64,000 bases of DNA from Polyodon spathula (GCF_017654505.1 NC_054537.1:78778118-78842117), one strand, 5' to 3'; shown: positions 1 to 12,531, numbered from the stretch's first letter. Translations and numbers: made by a program. Notes: a model not told the origin generated them from the sequence alone.

Positions 1-1349
1 CTAGCAACAAGCCTACTGTGTTGGCAATGGATTCTTTCAATGCAGTGGGTTTGTGCATTTGAGAAAGGAGAGGAAGACTCATGAAATTAATGGGAGATTT
101 AAGCTGATGAGAAGCAATTACCCTCTGCAGTATGAATTCAAACGGGGCGCTGCTTTTTATATGAAAAATGAGAAAAAGCAGGTTGCTTAGAGGATTGCTA
201 TTGGATCCTGATGCCCCCCCATCTCCCCAATCAAACAAGGGAGTGGTTGTACAGTATTTATTTGTTAGCCTATTTGGGTTTTTCTGTGGGTCTATCTCTA
301 TATTGTGGCCCTCGATATATAGCGGATTTATATTGGACCCCGACACCCGCGATATATCGAGTGTGTGGTGTATATACAGTATGCAGCCAAAACCTTGTTT
401 AAAAGAAGAAAAAAAATCTAAATACAAAAAAGCAGTGCTTTCCATACACATCAACATTATTATTATTATTGTGCTCTTAAAAATCTGATATTTTACTACT
501 GGTATAATAATTAACATCATTCATTTTAAGATAAATATACCTTTACATTTATTTTTTTTAATATGTGGGAAAACACTAAGTAATTGCATGTAATAAAAGT
601 GGAGATACAGTTAAATATTACATATTCACTTTGATAAAATGTGTTTATTGGGTTGGTTCTAGTGTGTGGCTATCCCTTTATCACAGTATTGACTGTGAAT
701 TAAGGAAGCTAAGAATTCTTAAGGAATGTTGTTCCATTAGAGAGAACATCAAGCACCAGGTGTGTTCTATTGGCTTCATGTTGGGCGGATGGAGCCGACT
801 TATTAAAAATGCATTACAAAGGTCAGCAGCACTAGAATCATACTTCTTGATTAAATATAGGACGAGAGATAATGTATAGTAACCTATAAAAGTTACCATA
901 GTATATACACAGAATGTATGTACTGTATGTATGTATCTATGTGTGTACAGCTGTCTTGGCCTGTCTTGTTTACTGAAGACATTGAGAAAGACTTCTGTTC
1001 ACAATGACTAGGTTTACATGCACGTGAAAATCGACTCTACAGTCTTGACTCTGTGACACGAATCTGGGACATTGTCACGAAAAACAGCAAAAGAACATCT
1101 TTTGGTTAGCGCAACTTTAAGGGAAGGATCAATCACTATCTTACGATAAAAATAACTATAAAAACCCATGTGAACTGGAGCTGGAATCATGCTTGTGGCT
1201 CACATGGTTTCAGCAGTCAAGATCCAGTTTTTCTGACTTAATATCACGTTATCTCCAGCAACACACACACACACACACACACAACTGTACATTTATGGAC
1301 TACTTCAAAACTACAACCGCCGCAGTTATACTCATACCTACAACTGCCG
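1..1349. other. Upstream intron, mostly unassigned
   Basis: No gene is recognised. A small inverted repeat with arms CTCGATATAT (about 312-321) and ATATATCGAG (about 351-361) suggests a short MITE remnant. A (AC)n run lies at 1259-1282. The motif GTTTACATGCAC near 1012 recurs inverted near 3155-3165 (GTCCATGTAAAC). This may mark the ends of an old DNA transposon, but I cannot establish it. Confidence 0.5.
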
Positions 1350-2080
1350 TGTGACAAAGTAGCTGCTGATAGTGAACAGGTGCAGAGGTGATGCAGTGCA
1401 GGAATAATCTCAGGCAGACAATTATAATCCAGTTTAGGAAAGGACGTTTATTTTTTCAATCTGGGTCTGGTGACCAAAGAATAAGCCCCAGCAATACACA
1501 CCAATGTGTAATGCACAGAGTTAAAAATAACAACGGGTTGCAGCCCAAGACAATAAACACTTTATCCATCCCACAATAATACTAAACACAGTCACCAGTC
1601 CTGGGTGCGTGCAGTGGTGCTTGTGGTGGGTGATAACAGGTCATTTTCAGTGACTGTTGATCCAGGTTTTTGTGCTGGCCCAAGGCGACAGCTCCGGATT
1701 CGTGCTTAGCCGTCTAGTGATAACAAACACAGACACAGTTACACAAACACAGTTACTAAACAGACACGAACAAACAAAACGCACGAATTTCAGTATGCTT
1801 TCTATGCATCTCTCACGGTCCTTCCAGTCTTAATACAAAACCAAGCGAAGAAAAAGATTTACCATTCTCCGTCCCCTTTATGCTATCACTTATGAACTCT
1901 TGGTAAATGATTGCAGCTGCTACATCGTTTACCTTCCGGGTCAATGCGTGCCTGCAACGGAGTCTCGCCTTCTTCCAGGCTGACTGACTTCCTGACCATG
2001 GAAATGAACTGTCAGGCGAGCCTGTCCAAAGACTTCTCCTTTCGTTACTTAGCGCCCTCAGGTCGGGAGGGAGATTTACA
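1350..2080 (-). mobile_element. LTR-like segment, probable solo LTR
   Basis: Read on the minus strand it starts TGTAAATCTCCCTCCCGACC and ends near TTTGTCACA, giving TG...CA ends. It has an AATAAA-type signal about 100 bp before the end. The opening resembles LTRs of fish retrotransposons I have seen, but the 3' limit (low coordinate) is uncertain and no target-site duplication is evident. No coding region is attached. Confidence 0.45.
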
Positions 2081-2603
2081 ACGAGAACTCATTATATTTC
2101 TGTCACGCCTGTACATTTTAAACACCATCAATATTAAAATGAAAGACAAACTATCGGATACAACTCAAAAGTTTTATTCAATCACATCATATCAAACATC
2201 TGCACAGCTGAAACACTGTATTTAAATAAACAATTAAACATAAAAGGGTTCATTTTCTAACTTACCACATATAAAGCACTACTTTAAAAAAAATGAAAAA
2301 CTATAATAAAATAAACATTTCAAAATAAACTAGTGTGTAAACAGGTATATGCACATAGAAAACTGTAAAAACAAAAGTAGTTTTTTTTTTTAAATCTAAA
2401 ATGAAAGTAACATGATTTATCTTGCGTGTGTGTCACTCGCAGTACAAAATCCAGGTTGAGCTGCTGCAGCCTGCAGCTTTGCAGTTTTGTGATCGAAAGG
2501 TTTCTGCTGAAGTGCTGTGGCTAGCTTCAAGATGAAATCTCTCCTACCTTGTACAAAACAAAGGAATTGATGGCTGCCAGGTCCAGTAGAGATAACAACA
2601 GGC

Positions 2604-2649
<46 letters not shown>
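2604..2649. repeat. (GT)n microsatellite
   Basis: Uninterrupted GT dinucleotides followed by a short TATATA run. Confidence 0.95.
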
Positions 2650-2656
<7 letters not shown>

Positions 2657-3772
2657 ATATTGAAGGTTATATTCCATATAAAAACATGTATTGTAAAAGG
2701 CGGTTATAGTAATGAAATGTAACTTTCAGATGTTCCACAAACACACACACACACATAAATATAAATTCTAAGTAGTATAACTTGTAGGAATTATATTTTA
2801 TGCAATTGTGTGTGTGTGTATGTGTGTGTGTTGGAAAGCTAACCAGACAAACAAGTAGTTAATGGGTGCCATAATTCAGGATGTGCGCATCAACATGTGA
2901 ATTCATATATCTTGTTAAATGTTTTTATTTTCATGGCAACACATGCAAGCTCTCCTCACAATATTAAAAGTCATTCTTTCGCTAATTAGTGTGCAGACAG
3001 GGACATTTAAATATCCCCTCCACTAAATCACTATGACTGCAGAAATTTGCATTGTCACGAGCAGATTTGTCGTCTTAAATCATAACTACATGGAAACACA
3101 ATTCCTGAGAAGTACAACCAAAACATCATGAGGAAGACTGTTATAACTTGTCCATGTAAACACTTGTCTACGTTTGTCATTGAATGTGTTTGTTTTGGTT
3201 CATCAGACAGCTGGATTATTCATCAAAATTTGGTATGGGTATTTGGCTTATATTCTGTAGCCATTTTAGATGATAAGAAACTTATCTGATTACATGGCTA
3301 AAATCACTTTAGTACAAGTACCATTTTTACCAGATGTAAGTGACCATGAAGATAATAAATTAGTATGGAGAGTGACTGAATAGGTCATTTACTTGAGACA
3401 TGCAAAAACGAATCTTCTGCTTGCTAAATGCATCAGCCCCGAAGTAGGACCTGACTCCTTATAATCTTATATGCTGTCAGTTCAAAGTCATCAATATTAT
3501 TTTTTCTTTAATGGAATTATTCTCTCCAGCAACTGTGTTATTGCACACAGCTCTTGATCGTGTGTATGGGCTTCTGACATTTTTAAGTAGCAGACATGCA
3601 GCTGGAACATTCAAAATAAAAAATAAATAAAAAACTGTTGAATCCTGCTGTTTGTTGATGGTTCAATGCATGCTTTGGCATAGGGTCTGTATAGTTGATA
3701 CACAGTAATATTCTATGATTCTCTCAATTTTACTTCATGTTTACAAACCGTTCAGTCTGCTATGATATACTA
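2650..3772. other. Intronic sequence with no recognised feature
   Basis: Short CA and GT runs occur at about 2741-2755 and 2806-2830. Nothing else is identifiable by eye. Confidence 0.5.
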
Positions 3773-4289
3773 TGACAAAGTGCCCGCCCCTGTGTCTATT
3801 TTTCTGTTATATGTTGTGTGTGTTGTGTTAAATGTTGGTGTATAGGCATTGGTACACGGGATATAAACTGGTCTGTATTTCATGTGTGTTTAAAAATGTA
3901 TAATTGTATTTAGGCACGGGATTGTACATCACTTCACATGCATAATGAAGTGCATGATTAATTGGTAATTGAATTCCAGCACAACAGTATATATAGATGC
4001 ACGTTTTACTCACTCGGGGTTGGGTGTTCGGTGAATGGAGAACGGGATAGGAGACGGAGGTAACAATTGTGATCATTATAATAGCAGTAAAATATCGCTC
4101 ACCGTGTTTTTGTTTAGTATTAGTCCGTTTTGTTTGTCTCTTTGTTTTGGCTGCCAGTGCCGTGTCCTGTTTTTGTCCTGTTTTATTTTGTAATAATAAA
4201 CAGCGCAGCAGCTCATCCATTTATAATTTTCATTCTGTACTGTGTGTTTCTTCTGGTCTGATGTCCCCACTACAGCCGTCTTTGTGACA
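3773..4289 (+). mobile_element. Solo LTR, family shared with 51108-51756
   Basis: Begins TGACAAAGTGCCCGCCCCTG and ends CCGTCTTTGTGACA, a TG...CA structure. AATAAACAGC near 4195 is a likely polyadenylation signal. The sequence aligns from end to end with the reverse complement of 51108-51756, including the shared GCATTGGTACACGGGATATAAA region. This copy is shorter (517 against 649 bp). No 5-bp target duplication could be recognised here, unlike the partner copy. No internal retroelement genes are present. Confidence 0.75.
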
Positions 4290-7200
4290 CATACCTATAG
4301 ATTAAGCTACTGGTGATGCTTTGTTTATGTTCACAAAAACTCCCATTTCTAGTTATTTTAGATTTTTATATTCTGTTGCTGCTTTACGATGAGTGTAAAT
4401 GTGTTGCCAGTATTTCTATATAACTTAAATTGTGACAGTCCCAATGCATGACAATATTGTGAGTGTAATTTTCTGAATAATGGTTAGACATGAAATGCAT
4501 CACTTTGTTGTTGACTAAGTTGTCACAATGGTTCAATACTTGTTTAACTTGTTTAATTGTGTGGTAGAATATTGAATTACTTCTTGCAAAGCTGCTCCAG
4601 AACTGGGGTGTGAAATTATGGCTGTTGCAGTTAAGCTTGAAAAAAGAAAAAAAGTAGAGCTCGACCAATATATCACTTTACAAATAATATTGGTCGATGT
4701 TTGGCTTTTCTGCATTATCGATATCGGTAAAATCATCAATTGTATTAGCATTTAAATGTATTGTCTGCAAAATGGAGACCAGCTTTGCACTCCTTGTGGT
4801 AAAAAGCAAAACACTATTTTCTTTAACTTAAGATTAAATTGTTTTACATTAGAGAAGGCAAATATATGGAAATACTAAAAATGTAACTAATACATTCTGC
4901 ATGCAACTAGTCGGTCTCAGCTTAGGTATAAAAATAAAAATAGTAAATACAATGAAGTCTATTCTATTTCGGATACCAATGATTCTATTTTTGACATCAA
5001 CAATTATATTTTTGATATAAGTAATTTTGTCACACTTTTGATAACAAAAATAGAATTGTTAATATCGAAAATTCCAATTTTTGATATGAACAGTTACATT
5101 TTTTTTTTATATTAAAAAAATGCATAATAATTAGATAACGAAATCCGGTTTGTATTTCTTCTCTTATACATACATCATTTGCAAATGCTACTTTTCAGCG
5201 AAAATGTTTTCCAAGCAATATATAGGAAATGCAGTAATGTTGGACGAGCAAGACAACTGGAACTGCAGCAAATTGATTTGTCTATTTTAAATTTAAGAAA
5301 CATTGAAAATATCATGTCTTTAAAAGACTGAAGCTTTGTTGTTTATAGACATTTCTGTTCTGACATCGGAGCTGCCACCATACGGTGTCACCATCTGTCA
5401 TATTTGGTAAACACCAAGCTAAGTCATAAAATACTGGAACTGCCATGAGAGACAACATGACAGAAAAAAACAACAACTTAACATACGGTATATTATGAAT
5501 ACAGTCTCAAGGAAACCACAGACTATTTTCTGAATTGCACTGTGTGATAGAGTTAGAAAAACAAAAACACTTCCATCAATCAGGCAGGGTACAGCCGTTT
5601 TTTATTCAGTTTTCCTCAGTTTTCCGTCAGCTTGAATATCTCTTGCCACAAATTGTGTCTCATCTCTTAATGTTCTAATCTAAGATGTAAGCTACAATAT
5701 CTTAATAAACTTGAACATTTTATAACAATAGATTTCTGGGAAGAAAAAAAAAAAAGAACCTGTATTACATAATAATCACTTTGCACAATGAAAATGATTG
5801 ACAGCTCTTTACAGGTTGATGTGAATTTAGTGACCAAACAAAAATGACCAAAAAGTAACAAGTTCAAGCTGGGTTTAAATAAGGAGTGAGAATAAGGTGC
5901 TTCATAAGATGGTACATCAATAGCGAAAGCCTCTAGAATAATAGGCACATGTCTGTGTTATTCATCTTTCACCTTTTTTTTGCAAGGAAGGTGTCCAGAA
6001 CTTTCAGACCATGACAGGACACAGCTTCAATGGGTTGTGACTTGAAACAGGCATGCACCAGCAGAAATAGTGACAGCAGAGTTGAATACTGATGTCTGCA
6101 TCTTATTTTGACCAAAAATAATTCTACAGGGAGACAAATGCAGTTGAGTTTCAAGGTTGAGTGGCTATTAAGAAACCATCCTTCAACAGAACAAATGTCT
6201 TTTTTGGTACAAGAAACAATGATGTGGTCAATTCACGTTTCACTTCTGTGATAGAGTACTTTTATGAGTACAAATAATATAATCTCCAGCATTATGCCGT
6301 CAGTTCAGGGTGAAGGGTCCATGATTTGTTGGTTTTGTATGGATCATTATGACAGTAACTTGGCTGACCAGGTCCTGACGCAGGCCCAAACACTTTTTAT
6401 TTTGGTGTTCCTCCTTGATAAAAAATCTATAGAGCAGCTATTGCTGTGAACTGCTTTGATGGAGATGACAGCGATATATAGCATAAATACAATAAATATT
6501 AGAAATGACTTTAACATTTTATAGTTCTTAGGTAAAACTAACAAAAAATACATAAATTCATAAATTCATTATGTGTGTCACGTTATTTATAAACCTCACA
6601 ATAAATATGGATGACAATGGCTGGAATAGCCTTAATTAATTTATTTATTTAATGACATATGTCAATGAATTATATTTGTAAGGGCCAAAATGACATTGTA
6701 GTACTGTTTTCTTTAGCGCTATTTAATCTTTATATATAAACAAAAACAGTTTAAAGATCCAATAAATCTGGTAGTAATTGTACTTTTTTATAGTAAACCA
6801 TACATACCAACCCTACTGATTTAAATGGTAGGCAACACATTATTACATCCTTTTACCATCAACCGCTTTTCAAAGCTTATCAAACCACTTTATAAAATTA
6901 TTGAAAAAAAAAAAAAAAAACGTGATGAAAGTCATTAAAACTGGAGCCACAAATTGACATTAAAACCTACTGGTCCACGACAGTCATTGTACAACCCGTA
7001 AAATAAAACGTATATGTACATAAATGATTAGATTTAAGGTCGATCATAGCTGGTTTCTGTTCTCAGTACATAGCACAAGACTAGACTCCTCTGTGTCTGC
7101 GCAGTTATCAGCCACAGGATAGTCTTGTTTTAACTTACGGTCCATTGTGAAATAAGCAGTTTATAATCAATTTTTGTCAAAGAAGCTTAAGGGTTGTTTA

Positions 7201-8677
7201 TGCTTCCAAATGCAAAAGCCCCAAGCACCATATTGCACATGCACATAAAGCAAAAGCAGAGCAACATCGTAGTACTTATACATATTCAAAGTAATGTCAC
7301 TGGTGTATTTATAGCCACTTGGATGCACTATTGACGTGTGTTCATGAGTGTGAGAGGTTTGGATGGAAAGTCAGATGATGTTTTTCTCGATTTAAATAGT
7401 TTGCATGTATATAAATGGTTTACCTGAGTGTTCTTACTATAAATATCTGAAACACTTTCCTTGGGAATGTAGAGAATTTAAATGAGTCAATCAAGTTGAT
7501 GGAGTGATATTATTTAAACAAATGTTCTAGTGAAATAGTAGGATGTTGATAATTCAAAATAGATTCAGTACTGTTATGAATATTCTGTTTGTGTACTGTG
7601 TATAACACACCTTGATCGCTACATGAACATTAACTGAAATATTTGTAAATTAAAAATCCATCTTCACCCCACACTTTATAAAAGTTATATGACTATTGAA
7701 TGTAACAATTTATAATTACAGTGTAAATTTTTTGTTCTTTTTTAGCTAGTGTATACAGCGGAATCCCTCTATTATTGCTACCAACTGGTCTTAATAAAGC
7801 TGGTGGAAGAGGGAGGTCCAGACTGTTTCCAAAGTTGGAAGGGACTGGCACACTTAGTCCTGAGGATCATCAAGTTAATTAGTTACTTGATAAAAGTGAC
7901 ATCTGGTACTGGAAAAGCAAACATGCCCTTTGGTACGCTGTCACTGAGCACAGTCCTGAAATGCATGGTACAGTTATTCTAGAAACTGGTCAAAGCTAGA
8001 AAGGTAATCACTTTAATTATACAGTAAAACCACCCTGGGAAACAAAAGTTGTGCTTTTGGCAATGGAATAAATGGTTTATCATTCCTGTTGTAAAAAACA
8101 AAAACCTGTCAATTCTTTTGATTTCTTCCCCCTCAGTTTCTTATTTAATGTATTTGATTGCTAAATAATTGTCCTCATTAGAAGTCCAAGTTGTATCAAT
8201 AATATCAACAGCTGCTATTGTTTGATAGTTAGCATCTGGTGTCATTAAGTACAACAAAAATTATGTCACAGACAAAAAAAGTCACCTAAATGGAAATCCC
8301 TTTTACAGCTACTATTGCTTAAAATACTAAAACCATGCATTCGAAATGTAAGATTTATGCAGAGTAGAAAGTAAAAATCTCGTAGTTTAGAGCTATGCCA
8401 GTTGTAGACTCCAGTATCACCCTTCTGAAGAACCTGTATTTGCTATCTCAATCGCTGGACCCCTCACAGCCAAGACGACTGGATTAGTGGCAGTTCTGTG
8501 TAGTTTTGTGATGTGTATTGATGTAGGCCTACCACCAGAACTCATTCCACATGAGATCTGCACAGTTGTCAGATATAAATGATTTTCTGCCACTTCAGTC
8601 AGAGTTAGATTCTGGCTAAGGTCTCAGATGTGAAACCCTATACATTAATCTACAGAAATCAATTCTTATCAGTTTAA

Positions 8678-8680
<3 letters not shown>
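4290..8680. other. AT-rich intron, no gene recognised
   Basis: At 4960-5110 there is a run of imperfect short repeats of the type ATTTTTGATAT / AAAAATAGAATTG on both strands. Around 4655-4735 there is a degenerate GCTCGACCAATATATC / TCGATATCGG repeat scrap. The remainder shows no motif I can name. The short open frames here have no recognisable domains. Confidence 0.5.

Positions 8681-8759
<79 letters not shown>
8681..8759. repeat. (TA)n microsatellite
   Basis: About 79 bp of uninterrupted TA dinucleotides. Confidence 0.95.
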
Positions 8760-8763
<4 letters not shown>

Positions 8764-9741
8764 TATTGATTTATTGATGTATTTATTATTTACAAAAATG
8801 CAGTATATGAGCATGTGGAAGGGGGAATGATGTAATATTAAATATAAGAACATAAGATTAACCCCTGTAGGATCAAACATTGCCCAGCTCTATTGATTAC
8901 CTCACTATTTGCATTTAATGAAGTCATTATAATTCAAAGAATTGCTTCTTTGAATTAATAGGATTTGTTGATTTTCACAGCATTGGTAACGCAGTGACTC
9001 TACTTTATATTAGGATTCAATGATACTTTAGCACAGGGGCAGCTGAACTCATTGATAGATACCATAGTGGTAAAGTATTCTACCAGTGGCACTGTATAAC
9101 TATTGCTGTACCTACAATTTATAGTACCATGTTGTACCAGTGCTATCATATCAGGACCACTCAACAATGTGTTCTGTTTTTTTTTTTTTTTATTACTATT
9201 GCATGTCACACCCCTTTAAAATCTCACCAAGAGCAATAACATTAATTTTCTGGGTTTCTATAACACATGCCTTGCCCATGTCTGCATTGCATGTTTTGTT
9301 TGACCTCTAAGCATTCCACCATGGTATATATTTACAGTCACTTTGTTTTATAGTGCTGTAGAAAGCATTAACCTTTTATTTCAATGCTGGCAGTGCCTAG
9401 TATTCAAATGGTTAATGTACTGTATGAAGTTGGGTGCCAGTCATCCTTAATGTTCAATCTACTTTGCACAGAAATATGCTTGGGTGAGCCCTGATTAGTG
9501 GTTTGGCACAGAATGTTGCTGGGAGGTGTAATCATTCATATTGTCCTTTACAGTTGTGGTAATCTGAAACACTATTATGCTAGCAGTCTCTGGTATACTT
9601 AATTTGCTTTTAGTTGAATATCTCAAAAGCATAAACACACTGACTAATTAAACATAACTAATTTTGTTGTGACAGATCATGTGCATTTTCCTTCAAAATC
9701 AGAGACACTTGTTTTCCGCCATTTAATACACAGAGAATAAT
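8760..9741. other. Intron, nothing recognised
   Basis: Apart from a poly-T run near 9179-9192, no repeat family, RNA gene or coding exon is identifiable by eye. Confidence 0.5.
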
Positions 9742-9893
9742 GCATTGGGTAGTGTGTGATATGAGAAGTGAATGCCAACCCGAGGGGTGGGATGCTACAT
9801 AAACCCCAAGGGCGAAGATCAAGGGGTTTATCCAAACATCCCAACCCGAGAGTGGGCAGTCAATTCTCATATCACACACACACTACCCAGTGC
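9742..9893. repeat. Fold-back (long hairpin) element of about 152 bp
   Basis: Left arm starts GCATTGGGTAGTGTGTGATA. The right arm ends CACTACCCAGTGC and is its inverse. Pairing continues inward through TGGGATG / CATCCCA to AAACCCC / GGGGTTT, with scattered mismatches. The layout is that of a non-autonomous fold-back transposon (MITE). It carries no gene. Confidence 0.75.
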
Positions 9894-10827
9894 AGTATTT
9901 TTTTAATCTCGGGTGAGAGTTGACAATGACCCGTTTTTCTCTTGACTCATTATTAGTTTTTCTGTTCATTTATATTTCGGTTTTTGCCAGATGGTAGCTA
10001 ACAGCCTTTTCATAGGGATATCACTTAGGGATGTGTTCGATTGATCTAAATACCACCTTCATTTAAATAATTGAAAGAATTGGAGTTCATGAAAACCACC
10101 TGATGTATTTTTGCCAGATTTGGTCCTTTAACATTTTTATTGAATAGAACCATTAAAGTCTATTCTAGGGACATTGCCAAAGGCAAAATCAACCTTTTAT
10201 TTCCAACCTTAACACCTTCATATCTTTCTTTTAACTGACTGTCAGCTTTCACCTGCTCGTTTTTAAAGACCTCCTCTTGAGGTCAGTCCCGAGTTCAGAT
10301 AATGTATAACTTGTAATATGCAGTTGCCTCATTGTATGAATCGTTTTTGAAGATAGCTATTATAGTAATCTAAGCTTTTAGCTGTATGGTTATTTTGTTA
10401 TAAAATACTTAATTTAGTTGAGAAGCTAGCATTTGAATGGTACATTTTCTTATTTTATAAATTGAAACTTTAAAAATGACTTCGCTTTCATTAAGCTTTT
10501 TTTGTATAAACATTATAAGCATTGACCCATTGAAAAGGCAATAAAATTAAGTTAAAAAGATTAAGTTATGAATTTATTTTGCTGCTATAGGGAACCGAAT
10601 GCTTGTTCTAAGACTACAGAGTAAATACTTTTTTCTGTTTAATTTCAACTATTTTCAATGCAGCACATTTAACACATTTAAGGGCATTTCACTTCTGAAA
10701 ATATACATATACTGGGTCTGCTCAGGGTTATTTATGCAAAGTTTGGTCAACTATCTGAAGAAATCTAACATTGACAGGGAGTCTCCTAACATATCGGTTT
10801 TAAGAATGGTGAAAGTAAGTCAGTGGA
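9894..10827. other. Intron, nothing recognised
   Basis: Short open frames only, with no domain I can identify. Confidence 0.45.
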
Positions 10828-11466
10828 AAAATTTAAATAAGTCTCACCTTTTTATCATACTATTTTGGTAGTACCTTCCAGATAATTTTGGTTTCTACGT
10901 AGATTTCTTTTAGGAAGAGAAATTCTTCTTCCAAAGGAGAAATGTAAATTACCTAATTATATTAAAGTACAGGAGGGTATATTTAAATGTTTCTGTCTTC
11001 GTTCCAATTTGACCTTGCATGACTGCCGCTGTCATGCAGCTTTCTTAAACTGGGTTTCCACACGTTCCTACAATAGACTAAACGACTACTACGACTACTA
11101 CTACCACCACCACTACTGCAGTTCTGGCTGCATTTCTCCCCCACCCTCCTCATATTTGGACACCCTGTTCGTCGCTCCTGCAAAAAGAGAGGCCTCCTCA
11201 TGAATCTGCTCCTGGCTCTTGCTAAACTAGCAATTTACAAGACCAGGAAGCGTAAGATGAGCGGGGAAGGTCTCTTTGACTGAGGAGCCATGTTCAGGGC
11301 CCTCGTCCGTTCTCGGATTCATTTAGAGCACGCGCACACGGAGTCTGCTGGCGACATGGCATCGTTTGTCGACCAGTGGACTCTAGGGGGCGTGCTCTGT
11401 ACCACCTCCCCTTTTGTTCTAAATATTTAATTTACAGTCCTTTTTTGACAGGTTTCTTTTTATTTA

Positions 11467-11590
11467 GTTAAAAGCCCATCCCTTTTAGCATCCTCACATT
11501 GAGGATGCTAATGAGAATTTTTTTCTCCAGCCGTCATTTGATGACTGGAGATGTCCTGTACGTTGGACGGTCCCATTTAATGGGCTTTAA
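11467..11590 (+). ncRNA. Predicted three-helix structure, unit 1
   Basis: P1: AAAGCCCAT (11471) pairs with ATGGGCTTT (11580). P2: TAGCATCCTCA (11486) pairs with TGAGGATGCTA (11500). P3: CTCCAGCCGTCAT (11525) pairs with ATGACTGGAG (11541), with a bulge. A further small GTCC/GGAC hairpin sits between P3 and the 3' side of P1. P1 closes P2 and P3, as in a multi-branch junction. No known RNA family recognised. Confidence 0.5.
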
Positions 11591-11657
11591 ATAGGACTAC
11601 TACTACTACCACCACTACTGCAGTTCTGGCTGCATTTCTCCCCCACCCTCCTCATAT

Positions 11658-11909
11658 TTGGACACCCTGTTCGTGGCTCCAGCAAGGAGAGACCTCCTCA
11701 TGAATCTGCTCCTGGCTCTTGCCAGGAAGCGTAAGATGAGCAGGGAAGGTCTCTTTGACTGCGGGGCCTTGTTCAGGGCCCTCGTCCGTTCCCGGGTTCA
11801 GTTGGAGCACGCCCACGCGGAGTCTGCTGGCGACACGGCCGCCCTTGTCGACCAGTGGACTCTAGGGGGCGTGCTCTGTACCACCTCCCCTTTTACAGTT
11901 CTTATTTAA
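11658..11909 (+). CDS. Repeated small open frame, unit 2 of the array (unrecognised)
   Basis: The open frame contains DTLFVAPARRDLLMNLLLA, then a basic RKRKM segment, GLFDCGALFRALVRSRVQLE and VDQWTLGGVLCTTSPF. It is also open upstream into the trinucleotide run. I do not recognise the protein and cannot name a domain. Unit 1 has the same frame at about 11200-11430 but with TGA in place of the Cys codon of FDCG. Unit 3 (12165-12395) is open. Preservation of length and frame in two of three units hints at coding, but this may be a by-product of recent tandem duplication. The hairpins follow directly after the stop. Confidence 0.3.
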   Translation: MDTLFVAPARRDLLMNLLLALARKRKMSREGLFDCGALFRALVRSRVQLEHAHAESAGDTAALVDQWTLGGVLCTTSPFTVLI

Positions 11910-11949
11910 TTTTCAGTCCTTTTTCTGTTTTTTTTTTCTGTTAATTTAG

Positions 11950-12059
11950 TTAAATGCCTATTTATTTAGCATCCTCTTTTATGAGGATGCTAATTTGAAT
12001 TTTTTTCTCCACTCGTCACATTGACGGCTGGAGGTGACGATTGCCTATTAGGCATTTAA
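11950..12059 (+). ncRNA. Predicted three-helix structure, unit 2
   Basis: P1: AAATGCCTA (11952) pairs with TAGGCATTT (12049). P2: TAGCATCCTC (11967) pairs with GAGGATGCTA (11983). P3: CTCCACTCGTCA (12007) pairs with TGACGGCTGGAG (12022), with one mismatch and one wobble. P1 differs from unit 1 on both strands yet still pairs. Confidence 0.5.
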
Positions 12060-12164
12060 ATAGGACTACGACCACCACTACTGCAGTTCTGGCTGCATTT
12101 CTCCCCCACCCTCCTCATATTCGGACACCCTGTTCGTGGCTCCAGCGAGAAGAGAGACCTCCTC

Positions 12165-12395
12165 GTGAATCTGCTCCTGGCTTTTGCTAAACTGGCAATT
12201 TACAAGACCAGGAAGCGCAAGATGATCGGGGAAGGTCTCTTTGACTGCGGGGCCATGTTCAGGACCCTCGTCCGATCCAAGGTTCAGTTAGAGCACGCCC
12301 ATGCGGAGTCTGCTGGCGACATGGCCACCTTTGTCGACCAGTGGGCTCTAGGGGGCGTGCTCTGTACCACCTCCCCTTTTGTTTTGCACATTTAA
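12165..12395 (+). CDS. Repeated small open frame, unit 3 of the array (unrecognised)
   Basis: Parallel to the frame at 11658-11909. It has NLLLAFAKLAIYKTRKRKM, GLFDCGAMFRTLVRSKVQLE and VDQWALGGVLCTTSPF. Relative to unit 2 it holds eight extra residues (KLAIYKT region) and several substitutions, and the frame is kept. No known domain or signal peptide is recognised; a Leu/Ala-rich start followed by a basic patch is all that stands out. It may be a fragment of a transposon protein. Function is unknown. Confidence 0.3.
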   Translation: MNLLLAFAKLAIYKTRKRKMIGEGLFDCGAMFRTLVRSKVQLEHAHAESAGDMATFVDQWALGGVLCTTSPFVLHI

Positions 12396-12435
12396 TTTAC
12401 AGTCCTTTTTTCCTGTTTTTTTGTTAGAATTAGTT

Positions 12436-12531
12436 AAGGTTCATCTTTTTTAGCACCCCCAAGGGTGCTAATTTGAATTTTTTTCCAGCTGTCTTTGGAC
12501 AGCTGGTGTAGTCCAGGCATACGGACCTTAA
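12436..12531 (+). ncRNA. Predicted three-helix structure, unit 3
   Basis: P1: AAGGTTC (12436) pairs with GGACCTT (12523), with one G-U. P2: TAGCACCC (12451) pairs with GGGTGCTA (12463). P3: CCAGCTGTC (12485) pairs perfectly with GACAGCTGG (12498). All three helices differ in sequence from units 1 and 2 while pairing is kept. Confidence 0.5.

Noticed and set aside
168..488. Open frame of 106 codons in the upstream intron
   Set aside because: It has no recognisable domain, reads through an AT-rich low-complexity end and overlaps an inverted-repeat scrap.
2417..2677. Minus-strand frame with THTHTH run
   Set aside because: It is a translation of the (GT)n tract.
1012..3170. Possible DNA transposon with GTTTACATG ends
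   Set aside because: The inverted match is only about 10 bp, the flanks do not duplicate and no gene is inside.
8674..8880. Open frame with a long IYIYIY run
   Set aside because: It is a translation of the (TA)n microsatellite; other such frames at 19326-19889, 34636-34962, 39145-39402 and 42204-42536 are the same effect.
11507..11550. CTAATGAG next to hairpins as a hammerhead core in the tandem array
   Set aside because: It resembles CTGATGA only in unit 1. Units 2 and 3 read CTAATTTG, and no GAAA follows a stem, so a hammerhead is not supported.
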